From Limnohabitans planktonicus II-D5 (GTDB lineage Bacteria; Pseudomonadota; Gammaproteobacteria; Burkholderiales; Burkholderiaceae_C), in NCBI RefSeq assembly GCF_001270065.2, contig NZ_LFYT02000002.1:186001-250000 (forward strand): a DNA stretch of 64,000 bases. Direction: 5' to 3'. A program made the translations under genes and the position numbers. Below, piece by piece: positions 1-7,591 of the stretch. The notes beneath the pieces were generated by a model. It made no database searches. It had not been told where the DNA came from and saw only the letters and a list, made by a program, of their open reading frames with translations. Position 1 is the first letter of the stretch. The number at the start of each line of letters is the position of its first letter.

Positions 1-705
1 CAAAGCGTCCAGGTCTTGCGGCTGGCCTACGCGCTTGCGCGGCAGCATGCTGATGAGTTTTTGGCCCTGCTCGGTCTGCCAGTGGTGGTGGTTGATTTCG
101 GTGTCGATGTAGCCCGGGCAAATCACGTTCACATTGATGCCAAAACGACCCCACTCGACCGCAAAAGCCTTGGTCATCTGAATCACGGCAGACTTGCTCA
201 TACAGTACACGCCAATTTGCGGCAAGACTTTCAGGCCGGCCATCGAGGCGATGTTGATGATGCGCCCGCCTGTGAAGCTGCCCGGTGCCGCGCCCTTGGC
301 CCGGGCCAGCATGCGTTTGCCCACCTCTTGCGCCACAAAAAACGCGCCGCGCACATTGGTGTTCATGATGAAGTCGTAGTCTTCTTCCGTCACATCCTGG
401 ATGCGCTGGGTGGTGCTCACGCCCGAGTTGTTCACCAAAATGTCGATGCTGCCCATCTCGGTCTCGGCGTGCGCCACGGCCGCTGCAATGCTGTGGCGGT
501 CGGTCACGTCCATCTCGACCACATGCGCGTCGCCGCCAGCGGCCTCAATCTCGGCCCGCAGGTCTTTGAGTTTTTCCATGCGACGGCTGGCCAACACCAC
601 GCCCGCGCCTGCTGCGGCCAGGGTTTTGGCAAATTGAGCCCCCAAACCACCCGAAGCCCCCGTGACCAAGGCCACCCGGCCGGACAAATCGATTTCATAA
701 GCCAT
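1..705 (-). CDS. SDR-family oxidoreductase, C-terminus cut by window edge
   Basis: A short-chain dehydrogenase/reductase that would use NAD(P)H to reduce or oxidise a carbonyl/hydroxyl substrate in the cytoplasm. The start ATG at 705-703 has a GGAG ribosome site about 6 nt upstream. The N-terminus reads MAYEIDLSGRVALVTGASGG, containing the TGxxxG cofactor loop; further on are an NNSG motif and a YCMSK segment (Tyr-x-x-x-Lys catalytic pair). The reading frame stays open to base 1, giving 235 codons, so only the last few residues are missing. It is divergent from the ETF:QO gene. The family fold is clear; the substrate (for example a 3-hydroxyacyl-CoA or sugar alcohol) cannot be told from sequence. 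Confidence 0.9.
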   Translation of the reverse strand, partial: MAYEIDLSGRVALVTGASGGLGAQFAKTLAAAGAGVVLASRRMEKLKDLRAEIEAAGGDAHVVEMDVTDRHSIAAAVAHAETEMGSIDILVNNSGVSTTQRIQDVTEEDYDFIMNTNVRGAFFVAQEVGKRMLARAKGAAPGSFTGGRIINIASMAGLKVLPQIGVYCMSKSAVIQMTKAFAVEWGRFGINVNVICPGYIDTEINHHHWQTEQGQKLISMLPRKRVGQPQDLDAL

Positions 706-856
706 GACAACTCCTTCAATAATGAACCCCTACGGGCAAAAACGGTTGACGCCATTGTGCGGGGCAAGCCGGGCAGAGCCGCATAAAATGAGTCACACGC
801 CCGACACCCCTGTGTCTGGACATTTGTTTTGACACCTTTCTCAAGAAGAGACGTTC

Positions 857-2548
857 ATGAGCCCCGAAGAAATCCTGAGCACCTACGGTCCCCGCGAATC
901 CATGGAATACGACGTGGTCGTGGTCGGTGGCGGCCCCGGTGGCCTGTCCACAGCCATTCGCCTCAAACAATTGGCCGCTGAAAAAGGCACTGACGTGTCG
1001 GTCGTGGTCCTGGAAAAAGGCGGCGAGCCCGGTGCGCACATCTTGTCTGGCGCCATCATGGACCCCAAGGCCCTGAGCGAACTCTTGCCCAACTGGAAAG
1101 AGCTGGGTGCCCCGCTCAACCAGCCCGTGACCGACGACGCCTGGAGCTTTTTGAGCGAGACCGGTGCCACCCGCACCCCCGGCATTTTCTTGCCCGAGTG
1201 CGCGCAAAACCACGGCAACTACATCATCAGCCTCTCCAACTTCACCCGCTGGCTGGGCCAGCAGGCCGAAAACCTGGGCGTTGAAATCTTCCCCGGCTTC
1301 ACCGCTGCCGAAGTGCTCTACAACGACGACGGCTCGGTCAAAGGTGTGGCCACCGGCAACATGGGTGTGGGTAAAGATGGTGAGCCGACCGAGAACTTCC
1401 AGCTCGGCATGGAGCTGCACGCCAAGTACACCGTGTTTGCAGAAGGCTCACGCGGCCATTTGGGCAAGCAACTGATCGCCAAATACAAGCTCGACGAAGG
1501 GCGCGATCCGCAGACCTACGGCATCGGCATCAAGGAAGTTTGGGAGATCGATCCCTCACGCCACACCCCCGGTTTTGTGATGCACACCGCCGGCTGGCCC
1601 ATGAACAACGACACCTACGGCGGCGCTTTTATGTACCACATGGAAGACAACAAGATCGCCATTGGTTATGTGGTGGGCTTGGACTACGCCAACCCGTGGC
1701 TCAGCCCCTTCGAGGAATTCCAGCGCTGGAAAACCCACAACAACATCAAGTGGTACTTCACCAACGACCAAGGCGAAGTCAACGCCAAACGCATCGGCTA
1801 TGGCGCCCGAGCCATCACCGCTGGCGGGCTGATGAGCCTGCCCAAGACCGTGTTCCCGGGCGGTGCCCTGGTCGGTTGTGACGCCGGTTACCTGAACGTG
1901 AGCCGCATCAAGGGCAGCCACGCCGCCATCAAGACCGGCATGTTGGCCGCAGAAGCCGCTTACGACGCCATCGTGGCGGGCCGCCAGCACGACGAGCTGA
2001 GTGCCTACCCCGAAGCGTTTGAAGCCAGCTGGCTCTACACCGAGCTAAACAAGTCGCGCAACTTCAAGACCTGGTTCAAAAAGGGCCTGACCGTGGCGAC
2101 GCTCATGAACGGCTTCGAGCAGTTCGTGCTGCGCGGCCACATTCCCTGGACGCTGCGCCGCGACAAGGCCGACCACACCTACCTTAAGCCCGCGGCCGAG
2201 TGCGAGAAGATCGAGTACCCGAAACCGGACGGCAAGCTGACCTTTGACCGCTTGAGCAGCGTGTTCATCAGCAACACCAACCACGAAGAAAACCAGCCAG
2301 CCCACCTGACGCTCAAAGACGCTTCGGTGCCTGTCAGCATCAACTTGGCCAAATACGCCGGCCCTGAGAGTCGCTACTGCCCTGCTGGCGTTTATGAGTT
2401 CGTGAAAAACGAAGACAACTCCGACCGCCTGCAGATCAATGCGCAAAACTGCGTGCACTGCAAAACCTGCGACATCAAGGACCCGACACAAAACATCGTC
2501 TGGGTCACACCCGAAGGTGGCGGCGGGCCCAACTACACCGGCATGTGA
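857..2548 (+). CDS. Electron transfer flavoprotein:ubiquinone oxidoreductase (ETF-QO)
   Basis: 563 aa, the usual family length. It takes electrons from reduced ETF, loaded by acyl-CoA and other dehydrogenases, and passes them to ubiquinone at the inner membrane. The FAD-binding VVVVGGGPGG motif lies near residues 20-30. A C-terminal 4Fe-4S ferredoxin-like segment carries Cys508 (CPAGVYEF) and Cys532, Cys535, Cys538 (CVHCKTCDIKDP). The start ATG at 857 has a purine-rich AAGAAGAG upstream. The gene stands alone: the divergent SDR is upstream and a strong terminator follows 16 nt after the stop. The short gap before it has a TAAAAT at 784-789 as the only passable -10, with no good -35. No etfAB is seen nearby. 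Identification is firm. Confidence 0.97.
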   Translation: MSPEEILSTYGPRESMEYDVVVVGGGPGGLSTAIRLKQLAAEKGTDVSVVVLEKGGEPGAHILSGAIMDPKALSELLPNWKELGAPLNQPVTDDAWSFLSETGATRTPGIFLPECAQNHGNYIISLSNFTRWLGQQAENLGVEIFPGFTAAEVLYNDDGSVKGVATGNMGVGKDGEPTENFQLGMELHAKYTVFAEGSRGHLGKQLIAKYKLDEGRDPQTYGIGIKEVWEIDPSRHTPGFVMHTAGWPMNNDTYGGAFMYHMEDNKIAIGYVVGLDYANPWLSPFEEFQRWKTHNNIKWYFTNDQGEVNAKRIGYGARAITAGGLMSLPKTVFPGGALVGCDAGYLNVSRIKGSHAAIKTGMLAAEAAYDAIVAGRQHDELSAYPEAFEASWLYTELNKSRNFKTWFKKGLTVATLMNGFEQFVLRGHIPWTLRRDKADHTYLKPAAECEKIEYPKPDGKLTFDRLSSVFISNTNHEENQPAHLTLKDASVPVSINLAKYAGPESRYCPAGVYEFVKNEDNSDRLQINAQNCVHCKTCDIKDPTQNIVWVTPEGGGGPNYTGM

Positions 2549-2564
2549 AGCCGACACCCCTTTC

Positions 2565-2591
2565 AAGAGGCCCGTCAGGGCCTCTTTTTTT
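2565..2591 (+). terminator. Rho-independent terminator after ETF-QO
   Basis: A perfect 9-bp stem (AAGAGGCCC / GGGCCTCTT, 2565-2573 and 2578-2586) with a 4-nt GTCA loop is followed directly by a T run to 2591. It ends the ETF-QO transcript. Confidence 0.9.
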
Positions 2592-2683
2592 GGGGCGACT
2601 CACTGGGACAGGTCCGTCACCAAGGCATCACCACCCCCGCGAAAACCCTAGTCCAAATGGCCAATGATCACACCATAATTAAC

Positions 2684-2694
2684 TTGTATGACAA
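2684..2694. promoter_or_regulatory. Candidate GntR-type operator upstream of the TRAP operon
   Basis: A small perfect inverted repeat, TTGT-ATG-ACAA, sits in AT-rich DNA 49 nt before the TRAP substrate-binding gene. Half-sites of this TTGT/ACAA form are common for FCD-subfamily GntR regulators, which often control TRAP operons. No GntR gene lies in the window, so this is only a candidate. Confidence 0.3.
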
Positions 2695-2742
2695 ATTGAT
2701 CCGCAACTTGTCGTCGTCCACCGATCCACGAGGAGCTTTCGA

Positions 2743-3714
2743 ATGAAATTGAGCAAACTGATGTTGGGCCTGAGTTTGGCCGTAGGTGTCATGGCCACGG
2801 CCTCTGCGCAAGTCACCATGCGCAACAGCATCTCTGTCGGCCAGAACTCCCACCAGGGTGAAGCCATCGACACCCTGTCCAAAGAGGTTGAAAAGCGCAC
2901 CAATGGGCGCATCAAGATCCAGAACTTCTACTCGGGCTCTTTGGGTGGCGAGCGCGAATCCATCGAATCCGTGCAACTGGGCACACAAGAACTCGCCACC
3001 ACATCGACCGGGCCCGTTCCCAACTTTGTGCCTGAAGCCCGAATTCTGGACGTGCCCTTCCTTTTCCGCGACAAAGCACACGCACGCGCCGTGCTGGATG
3101 GCCCCATTGGCCAGGAACTCCTGACCAAATTTGACGCCAAGGGCTTCAAGGCCCTTGCTTGGGGTGAAAACGGCGTGCGCCACATGACCAACAGCAAGCG
3201 TGCGGTCAACGAGCCTGGTGACCTCAAGGGTCTGAAAATGCGCACCATGGAAAACCCCGTGCACGTCGCGGCCTACAAGAGCTTGGGCATTGTGACCACC
3301 CCCATGGCTTTCCCTGAAGTGTTCACCGCTTTGCAACAAGGCACTGTGGATGGTCAAGAAAACCCGCTGTCGGTGATCATGGCCGCCAACTTTGACCAAG
3401 TGCAAAAGCACCTGACACTCACAGGCCACGTTTATTCGCCCGTGGTGATCCTGATGAACAAGGGTTCTTTCGACAAACTCAGCGCAGCTGACAAGCAAAT
3501 CTTCCTTGACTCGGCCAAAGAAGCCGTCAAGGTCAACCGTGCCCGCGTAGACAAGGACGATGCCAACGGTGTGGCCGAGCTGCGCAAAAAAGGCATGACC
3601 ATCATCGAGAACGTGGACAAGGCCAAGTTCGTGGCCACCATGGGCCCGGCCATGGCCGAGTTTGAAAAACAGTTCGGCAAAGCCAATTTGGACCGTATCC
3701 GCAACTTCAAGTGA
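2743..3714 (+). CDS. dctP: TRAP transporter periplasmic substrate-binding protein, DctP family
   Basis: 323 aa extracytoplasmic solute receptor of a tripartite ATP-independent (ion-gradient-driven) uptake system. The first 22 residues form a signal peptide ending ASA/Q. The mature part has the DctP fold signature, including GLKMRTMENPVH with the conserved carboxylate-binding Arg. The start at 2743 is preceded by GAGGAG at the right distance. A terminator follows it, then the two membrane genes. The receptor family takes carboxylates in general (C4-dicarboxylates, sugar acids, keto acids); the actual ligand is not deducible. Symbol used at family level. Confidence 0.93.
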   Translation: MKLSKLMLGLSLAVGVMATASAQVTMRNSISVGQNSHQGEAIDTLSKEVEKRTNGRIKIQNFYSGSLGGERESIESVQLGTQELATTSTGPVPNFVPEARILDVPFLFRDKAHARAVLDGPIGQELLTKFDAKGFKALAWGENGVRHMTNSKRAVNEPGDLKGLKMRTMENPVHVAAYKSLGIVTTPMAFPEVFTALQQGTVDGQENPLSVIMAANFDQVQKHLTLTGHVYSPVVILMNKGSFDKLSAADKQIFLDSAKEAVKVNRARVDKDDANGVAELRKKGMTIIENVDKAKFVATMGPAMAEFEKQFGKANLDRIRNFK

Positions 3715-3727
3715 TTTGAATCTCGTC

Positions 3728-3762
3728 AAAACGCCCGCCTGTCTTGCATGGGCGGGCGTTTT
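3728..3762 (+). terminator. Internal terminator/attenuator between TRAP receptor and membrane genes
   Basis: A 12-bp perfect stem (3728-3739 with 3751-3762; core ACGCCCGCC) with an 11-nt loop ends in a T-rich stretch. It lies 14 nt after the receptor stop and 24 nt before dctQ. Such partial terminators typically make the receptor more abundant than the permease. Confidence 0.85.
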
Positions 3763-3786
3763 TGATTTTGTCGTGAAGGAATTTTT

Positions 3787-4281
3787 ATGCGTTCGCTCTA
3801 TCTGAGCATAGAGAAGTGGACCACCGCTTTTTCGATGCTCGTGGCCTGTTTGATGCTCGCCTTGGCAGCCTGTTTGGGCATGCTGCAAATTTTTACCCGC
3901 TTTGTGCTGGAGACGCCCATTGAATGGACCGAAGTCATCATCCGCTTCAGCCTGATCTGGATGGTCTTCATGGGCATCCCCATGGCCTTTCGTCAGGGCG
4001 CGATGGTCAGCGTGGATGTGCTTTACCGCTGGAGCGGCCCCCGTATGAAAAAAGTCCTGGACACCGCTGTGGCCTTGGCCGCGCTGACCTTGGTCTGCAT
4101 CATCATTTGGTGGGGTTGGGACTATGCCAACAGAGGCAAGGTTCAGTCCATGATCGGCTTGGAAGACGTGTCCATGTTTTGGGCTTACATGGCTTTACCC
4201 GTGGGCGCATGTTTCAGCGTGATCAGCATCATCGGCAATTGGCTCGATCCCCAGCGCCTTGAATTGGAGACCGCACAATGA
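3787..4281 (+). CDS. dctQ: TRAP transporter small membrane subunit, DctQ family
   Basis: 164 aa inner-membrane protein with four predicted helices (about residues 15-37, 48-66, 88-110, 127-148). The IEWTE...R segment typical of DctQ lies between helices 1 and 2. It pairs with the large DctM subunit to form the permease of the TRAP system. The start ATG follows a GAAGGA ribosome site. Its last four bases overlap the start of dctM (ATGA), which implies translational coupling. The sequence is weakly conserved in this family, so the call rests on size, topology and neighbours. Confidence 0.92.
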   Translation: MRSLYLSIEKWTTAFSMLVACLMLALAACLGMLQIFTRFVLETPIEWTEVIIRFSLIWMVFMGIPMAFRQGAMVSVDVLYRWSGPRMKKVLDTAVALAALTLVCIIIWWGWDYANRGKVQSMIGLEDVSMFWAYMALPVGACFSVISIIGNWLDPQRLELETAQ

Positions 4282-5555
4282 GCGTCGTCATGCTTTGCAC
4301 CATGGTGCTGTGCTTTGCACTCACCATCTCGGTGGCCGTGTCCATTGGTTTGTCGGCGATTGTCGGCATCCAGATTGGCAATGCCAACATGCTTATCTCC
4401 GTCAAGGAGATGTTCAACTCGATCAACAAATTTCCGTTGGCCGCCATCCCCTTCTTCATCCTGGCGGGCAACATCATGGAAACTGGCGGCATCTCGCGCC
4501 GCTTGGTGGAGTTTGCCAAGAGCATCGTCGGCGGTGTGCAAGGCGGCTTGCCAATGACCTGCGTTCTGACCTGCATGATTTTTGCGGCCGTCTCGGGCTC
4601 GTCGGTGGCCACCACGTTTGCCATCGGTGCTATCCTGATTCCAGCACTCATCAAACACGGTTACCCCACCACCTATGCAGCTTCTTTGCAAGCCACATCG
4701 GCCGAGTTGGGCGTGATCATCCCGCCCTCGATTCCCATGATCCTGTACGGCGTCAGTGCCGAAGTGTCGATTGGTGAATTGTTTATCGCCGGTTTTGGGC
4801 CAGGCCTGTTCATTGGCGTGGCCTTGATGTTCTGGGTTTGGGTGTATTGCAAATACAAAGGCTGGGGCAAAAACGATGGCGACGGCCGTTTGAGCTTTGG
4901 CAAGGCATCTTGGCAAGCGGGATGGGCGCTGCTGATGCCTGTCATCATTCTGGGTGGTATTTATGGCGGGGTGTTCACGCCTACCGAAGCTTCTGCAGTG
5001 GCGGTCTTTTACGCCTTGATCGTCGGCATCTTCATTTACCGCGAAATCAAGCTGAAAGACCTGGCTGTGATCATGCGCAAGTCCGTGCTGTCCAGCGCGG
5101 TGATCATGTTCATCATTGCCAACGCGGGTTTGTTCGCCTTCTTGATCACCCGCGCGGGCGTGCCGGAAGCGATTGGCCATTGGTTGCAGGACATTCTCCA
5201 GTCACCGTTCTATTTTCTTTTGGGCGTGAATGCAGCTTTGTTCTTGATCGGCATGTTCATCGAGACCAGCGCCGCCATCATTGTTCTGGCCCCCATCCTC
5301 GCCCCCGTGGCAGTTCACTTCGGCATCGATCCAGTGCATTTTGGTTTGATCATGGTTGTCAACCTCGCTCTGGGCATGATCACACCGCCTTTTGGGGTGA
5401 ACTTGTTTGCAGCGTGCACGGTAGCGCGAATCTCGCTGGACCGGATGATCAAGGACCTGATCCCCTTCGTGCTGGTGATTCTGGTCTGCCTGATGGTGGT
5501 GAGCTATGTGCCTGCCCTGTCTTTGACATTGCGGGATTTGGTGTACGCCAAATAA
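4278..5555 (+). CDS. dctM: TRAP transporter large permease, DctM family
   Basis: 425 aa polytopic protein of the ion-transporter superfamily, the sodium-coupled translocating subunit of the TRAP system. About 11-12 hydrophobic segments are visible. Family motifs include FFILAGNIME, SGSSVATTFAIG, IIPPSIPMILYG and, near the C-terminus, MITPPFGVNLF. It overlaps dctQ by 4 nt. Length is standard. The last part of the gene overlaps the putative promoter of the downstream glycine riboswitch. The three TRAP genes make a complete transporter of unknown substrate. Confidence 0.95.
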   Translation: MSVVMLCTMVLCFALTISVAVSIGLSAIVGIQIGNANMLISVKEMFNSINKFPLAAIPFFILAGNIMETGGISRRLVEFAKSIVGGVQGGLPMTCVLTCMIFAAVSGSSVATTFAIGAILIPALIKHGYPTTYAASLQATSAELGVIIPPSIPMILYGVSAEVSIGELFIAGFGPGLFIGVALMFWVWVYCKYKGWGKNDGDGRLSFGKASWQAGWALLMPVIILGGIYGGVFTPTEASAVAVFYALIVGIFIYREIKLKDLAVIMRKSVLSSAVIMFIIANAGLFAFLITRAGVPEAIGHWLQDILQSPFYFLLGVNAALFLIGMFIETSAAIIVLAPILAPVAVHFGIDPVHFGLIMVVNLALGMITPPFGVNLFAACTVARISLDRMIKDLIPFVLVILVCLMVVSYVPALSLTLRDLVYAK

Positions 5556-5564
5556 AGCTAGAAT
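5538..5564 (+). promoter_or_regulatory. Candidate sigma70 promoter for the gcv leader
   Basis: TAGAAT at 5559-5564 is a good -10 box. A weak -35 (TTGGTG, 5538-5543) is spaced 15 nt away. It overlaps the 3' end of dctM and would start transcription around 5571, exactly where the riboswitch begins. Confidence 0.5.
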
Positions 5565-5569
5565 CCACC

Positions 5570-5820
5570 CCTGTCAGGAGAGCGCCTGACTTGCTTCCAA
5601 TATGAAACAAGTCAGGCCGCCGAAGGCGCAGGCGGTTTGAAAAACTGCTGAACGCTCAGGCAAAAGGACTGACAAAACGCTTTTCATCAAGGCGTTACCT
5701 CACTGGAGAGAGGTGCCGGGCCATCGTGTCACGGCATCCACCGAAGGAGCAACCCGCAGAACGTTCGGCTTTTGGGCTGAAGGTTACCGGCGAATCTCTC
5801 AGGTAAAGCGGACAGCGAGG
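5570..5820 (+). promoter_or_regulatory. Tandem glycine riboswitch controlling gcvT-gcvH-gcvP
   Basis: Two glycine aptamers in series. Aptamer 1 (about 5573-5672) contains CAGGAGAG, CCGAAGGCGCA and CTCAGGCAAAAGGACTGA. Aptamer 2 (about 5703-5820) contains CTGGAGAG, CACCGAAGGAGCAA and CTCTCAGGTAAAGCGGACAG. These are the conserved core blocks of the class, in the right order and spacing. A terminator hairpin follows directly (5828-5850), and then the gcvT ribosome site. Glycine binding would be expected to prevent termination and turn the cleavage system on, the usual logic for this class. Confidence 0.95.
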
Positions 5821-5827
5821 GCAAGCG

Positions 5828-5850
5828 CCACAGCATGTGCTGTGGTTTTT
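5828..5850 (+). terminator. Riboswitch-controlled terminator (expression platform)
   Basis: A 7-bp stem CCACAGC/GCTGTGG (5828-5834, 5839-5845) with loop ATGT is followed by five Ts. It lies between aptamer 2 and gcvT. The hairpin loop contains an ATG in frame with gcvT, a false start. Confidence 0.8.
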
Positions 5851-5870
5851 CATTGCCCTTGGAGTTTTTT

Positions 5871-7010
5871 GTGACCGCTGCTGCCGACCTGCTCACCACC
5901 CCTTTGAACGCACTGCACATTGAGTTGGGCGCCCGCATGGTGCCTTTTGCCGGTTACAGCATGCCGGTGCAATACCCCGCTGGCCTGGTCGCCGAGCACC
6001 ACCACACCCGCACTGCCGCAGGCCTGTTTGATGTCTCACACATGGGCCAGTTGTGCCTGAGCGGACCGGATGCCGCAGCCGCCTTCGAAAGCCTGATGCC
6101 CGTGGACGTGATGGGCCTGGGCGTGAACAAACAGCGCTACGGCCTGCTGCTCAATGACGAGGGCGGCATCATCGACGACCTGATGTTTGTGAACCGCGAT
6201 GTGGCCAAAGGTGGCGATATTTTTGTGATCGTCAACGGTGCCTGCAAACACGGCGATTTGGCCCACATCCAAGAGCGCATGGGCAGCCGCTGCACCATCA
6301 CGCCACAATTTGACCGCGCCTTGTTGGCCCTGCAAGGCCCACAAGCGGTGACCGCCTTGCAACGTCTGTTGCCCGGTGTGGAAAAGCTGGTGTTCATGAC
6401 CGGCGCAGCCTTTGAAGTGGACGGCGCAGACCTGTTCGTGACGCGCAGCGGCTACACCGGCGAAGACGGTTTTGAAATCTCCCTGCCCGCCCACGCCGCC
6501 GAGGCCTTTGCCCGCCGCCTGCTGGCCCAGCCCGAAGTCAAGCCGATTGGCCTGGGTGCCCGCAACTCGCTGCGCCTGGAAGCCGGGCTGTGCCTGTATG
6601 GCAACGACATCGACACCACCACCACCCCGGTCGAGGCGGGCCTGAACTGGGCCATGCAAAAGGTGCGCCGCACAGGTGGCGCGCGGGCAGGCGGCTTCCC
6701 CGGTGCCGAAAAAATCCTGGCGCAGTTGGGCGGCACAACCCCGGCGCAGCGCCTGCGTGTGGGTCTGGTGGGCCTGGAGCGCGTGCCGGTGCGCGAGCAT
6801 GTTGAACTGCACAACGACGCCGGTCAAAAAGTGGGCGAAGTCACCAGCGGCCTGCTCGCCCCCACCGCCGATCAGCCCGTGGCGCTGGCCTATGTGCAGG
6901 CAGAATATGCGCCAGCAGGCACACGCCTGAACGCCATGGTGCGCGGCAAAGCCGTCCCCATGGAAGTCAGCGCCCTGCCCTTCGTGCCCAACCGCTATTT
7001 CCGTGGTTGA
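5871..7010 (+). CDS. gcvT: Glycine cleavage system aminomethyltransferase (T protein)
   Basis: 379 aa from the GTG at 5871. It transfers the aminomethyl group from lipoylated GcvH to tetrahydrofolate, releasing ammonia and 5,10-methylene-THF. The N-terminus has PLNALHIELGARMVPFAGY and FDVSHMGQ; the folate-fold motifs SGYTGEDGFE and LGARNSLRLEAGLCLYGND follow. I prefer GTG 5871 because CTTGGAG lies 6 nt upstream. The in-frame ATG at 5835 sits inside the terminator hairpin with no ribosome site. It is the first gene of gcvT-gcvH-gcvP behind a glycine riboswitch. An 80-bp inverted repeat begins at its stop codon. Confidence 0.96.
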   Translation: MTAAADLLTTPLNALHIELGARMVPFAGYSMPVQYPAGLVAEHHHTRTAAGLFDVSHMGQLCLSGPDAAAAFESLMPVDVMGLGVNKQRYGLLLNDEGGIIDDLMFVNRDVAKGGDIFVIVNGACKHGDLAHIQERMGSRCTITPQFDRALLALQGPQAVTALQRLLPGVEKLVFMTGAAFEVDGADLFVTRSGYTGEDGFEISLPAHAAEAFARRLLAQPEVKPIGLGARNSLRLEAGLCLYGNDIDTTTTPVEAGLNWAMQKVRRTGGARAGGFPGAEKILAQLGGTTPAQRLRVGLVGLERVPVREHVELHNDAGQKVGEVTSGLLAPTADQPVALAYVQAEYAPAGTRLNAMVRGKAVPMEVSALPFVPNRYFRG

Positions 7011-7089
7011 AATTAATCGGGGTCAGATCCCAATTAAATCCACACACCGATTCAAGCCAAACAATTGGGATCTGACCCCGATTTAATTT
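7010..7089. repeat. Long inverted repeat between gcvT and gcvH
   Basis: Arms of 26 and 27 nt (7010-7035 and 7063-7089), with core GGGGTCAGATCCCAATT, match except for one inserted T. A 27-nt spacer separates them. The left arm starts at the last base of the gcvT stop codon and the right arm ends 25 nt before gcvH. The GGGGTCAGATCCC core resembles palindromes scattered through many proteobacterial genomes next to Y1-type transposases (from memory). It could form a strong mRNA hairpin inside the gcv operon. Confidence 0.85.
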
Positions 7090-7114
7090 CCAAACACACA
7101 CAAGGAGCCCCCTC

Positions 7115-7480
7115 ATGATCAAGTACACCGAAGACCACGAATGGTTGCAAATAGACGGAGACACCGCCGTCGTCGGCATCACGCACCACGCGCAGGATGC
7201 GCTGGGCGATGTGGTGTTTGTGGACCTGCCCGAAGTCGGCAAGTCTTTTGCAGCCAAAGAAGTGGCTGGCGTGGTCGAGTCGGTCAAGGCCGCCGCCGAC
7301 GTCTACATGCCCGTGGACGGCGAAATCACCGAAGTCAACGAAGAACTGCGCGGCGACCCGTCGCTGGCCAACACCGACCCGCTGGGCAAAGGCTGGTTCT
7401 TCAAGGTCAAACTGTCGAACCCGGCGCAGGCTGAGGCCTTGTTGGACGAGACGGCTTACAAGCAGTTTTCTGCGGGCTGA
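7115..7480 (+). CDS. gcvH: Glycine cleavage system H protein (lipoyl carrier)
   Basis: 121 aa. It shuttles the aminomethyl group from GcvP to GcvT on a lipoyl arm. The lipoylation site is Lys58 in [11 protein letters not shown], within the ESVKA consensus. The start ATG has AAGGAG 7 nt upstream. Length and the N-terminal KYTEDHEWL motif are typical. It lies 104 nt after gcvT, a gap filled mostly by the inverted repeat, and 111 nt before gcvP. No promoter is evident in either gap, so one riboswitch-controlled transcript is likely. Confidence 0.97.
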   Translation: MIKYTEDHEWLQIDGDTAVVGITHHAQDALGDVVFVDLPEVGKSFAAKEVAGVVESVKAAADVYMPVDGEITEVNEELRGDPSLANTDPLGKGWFFKVKLSNPAQAEALLDETAYKQFSAG

Positions 7481-7534
7481 ATTTTTTCAAGCAGATGCCA
7501 GCCATGCTGTCGATTGCCCGGTTGACCGACCGTT

Positions 7535-7559
7535 GATCGCCAGCAGGCTGGCTCCTACA
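7535..7559 (-). repeat. Single family-B REP hairpin between gcvH and gcvP
   Basis: On the minus strand it reads TGTAGGAGCCAGCCTGCTGG followed by CGATC: a GTAG tetranucleotide followed by a hairpin (GCCAGC/GCTGGC). It resembles the arms of the family-B pairs at 28515, 33299 and 44704. Only one arm is present. Confidence 0.5.
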
Positions 7560-7591
7560 TAAAACGAACTCCACCACGATCAGGTAAACGC

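Noticed and set aside
5835..5837. ATG start of gcvT
   Set aside because: Located in the loop of the riboswitch terminator with no ribosome site; GTG 5871 is better placed.
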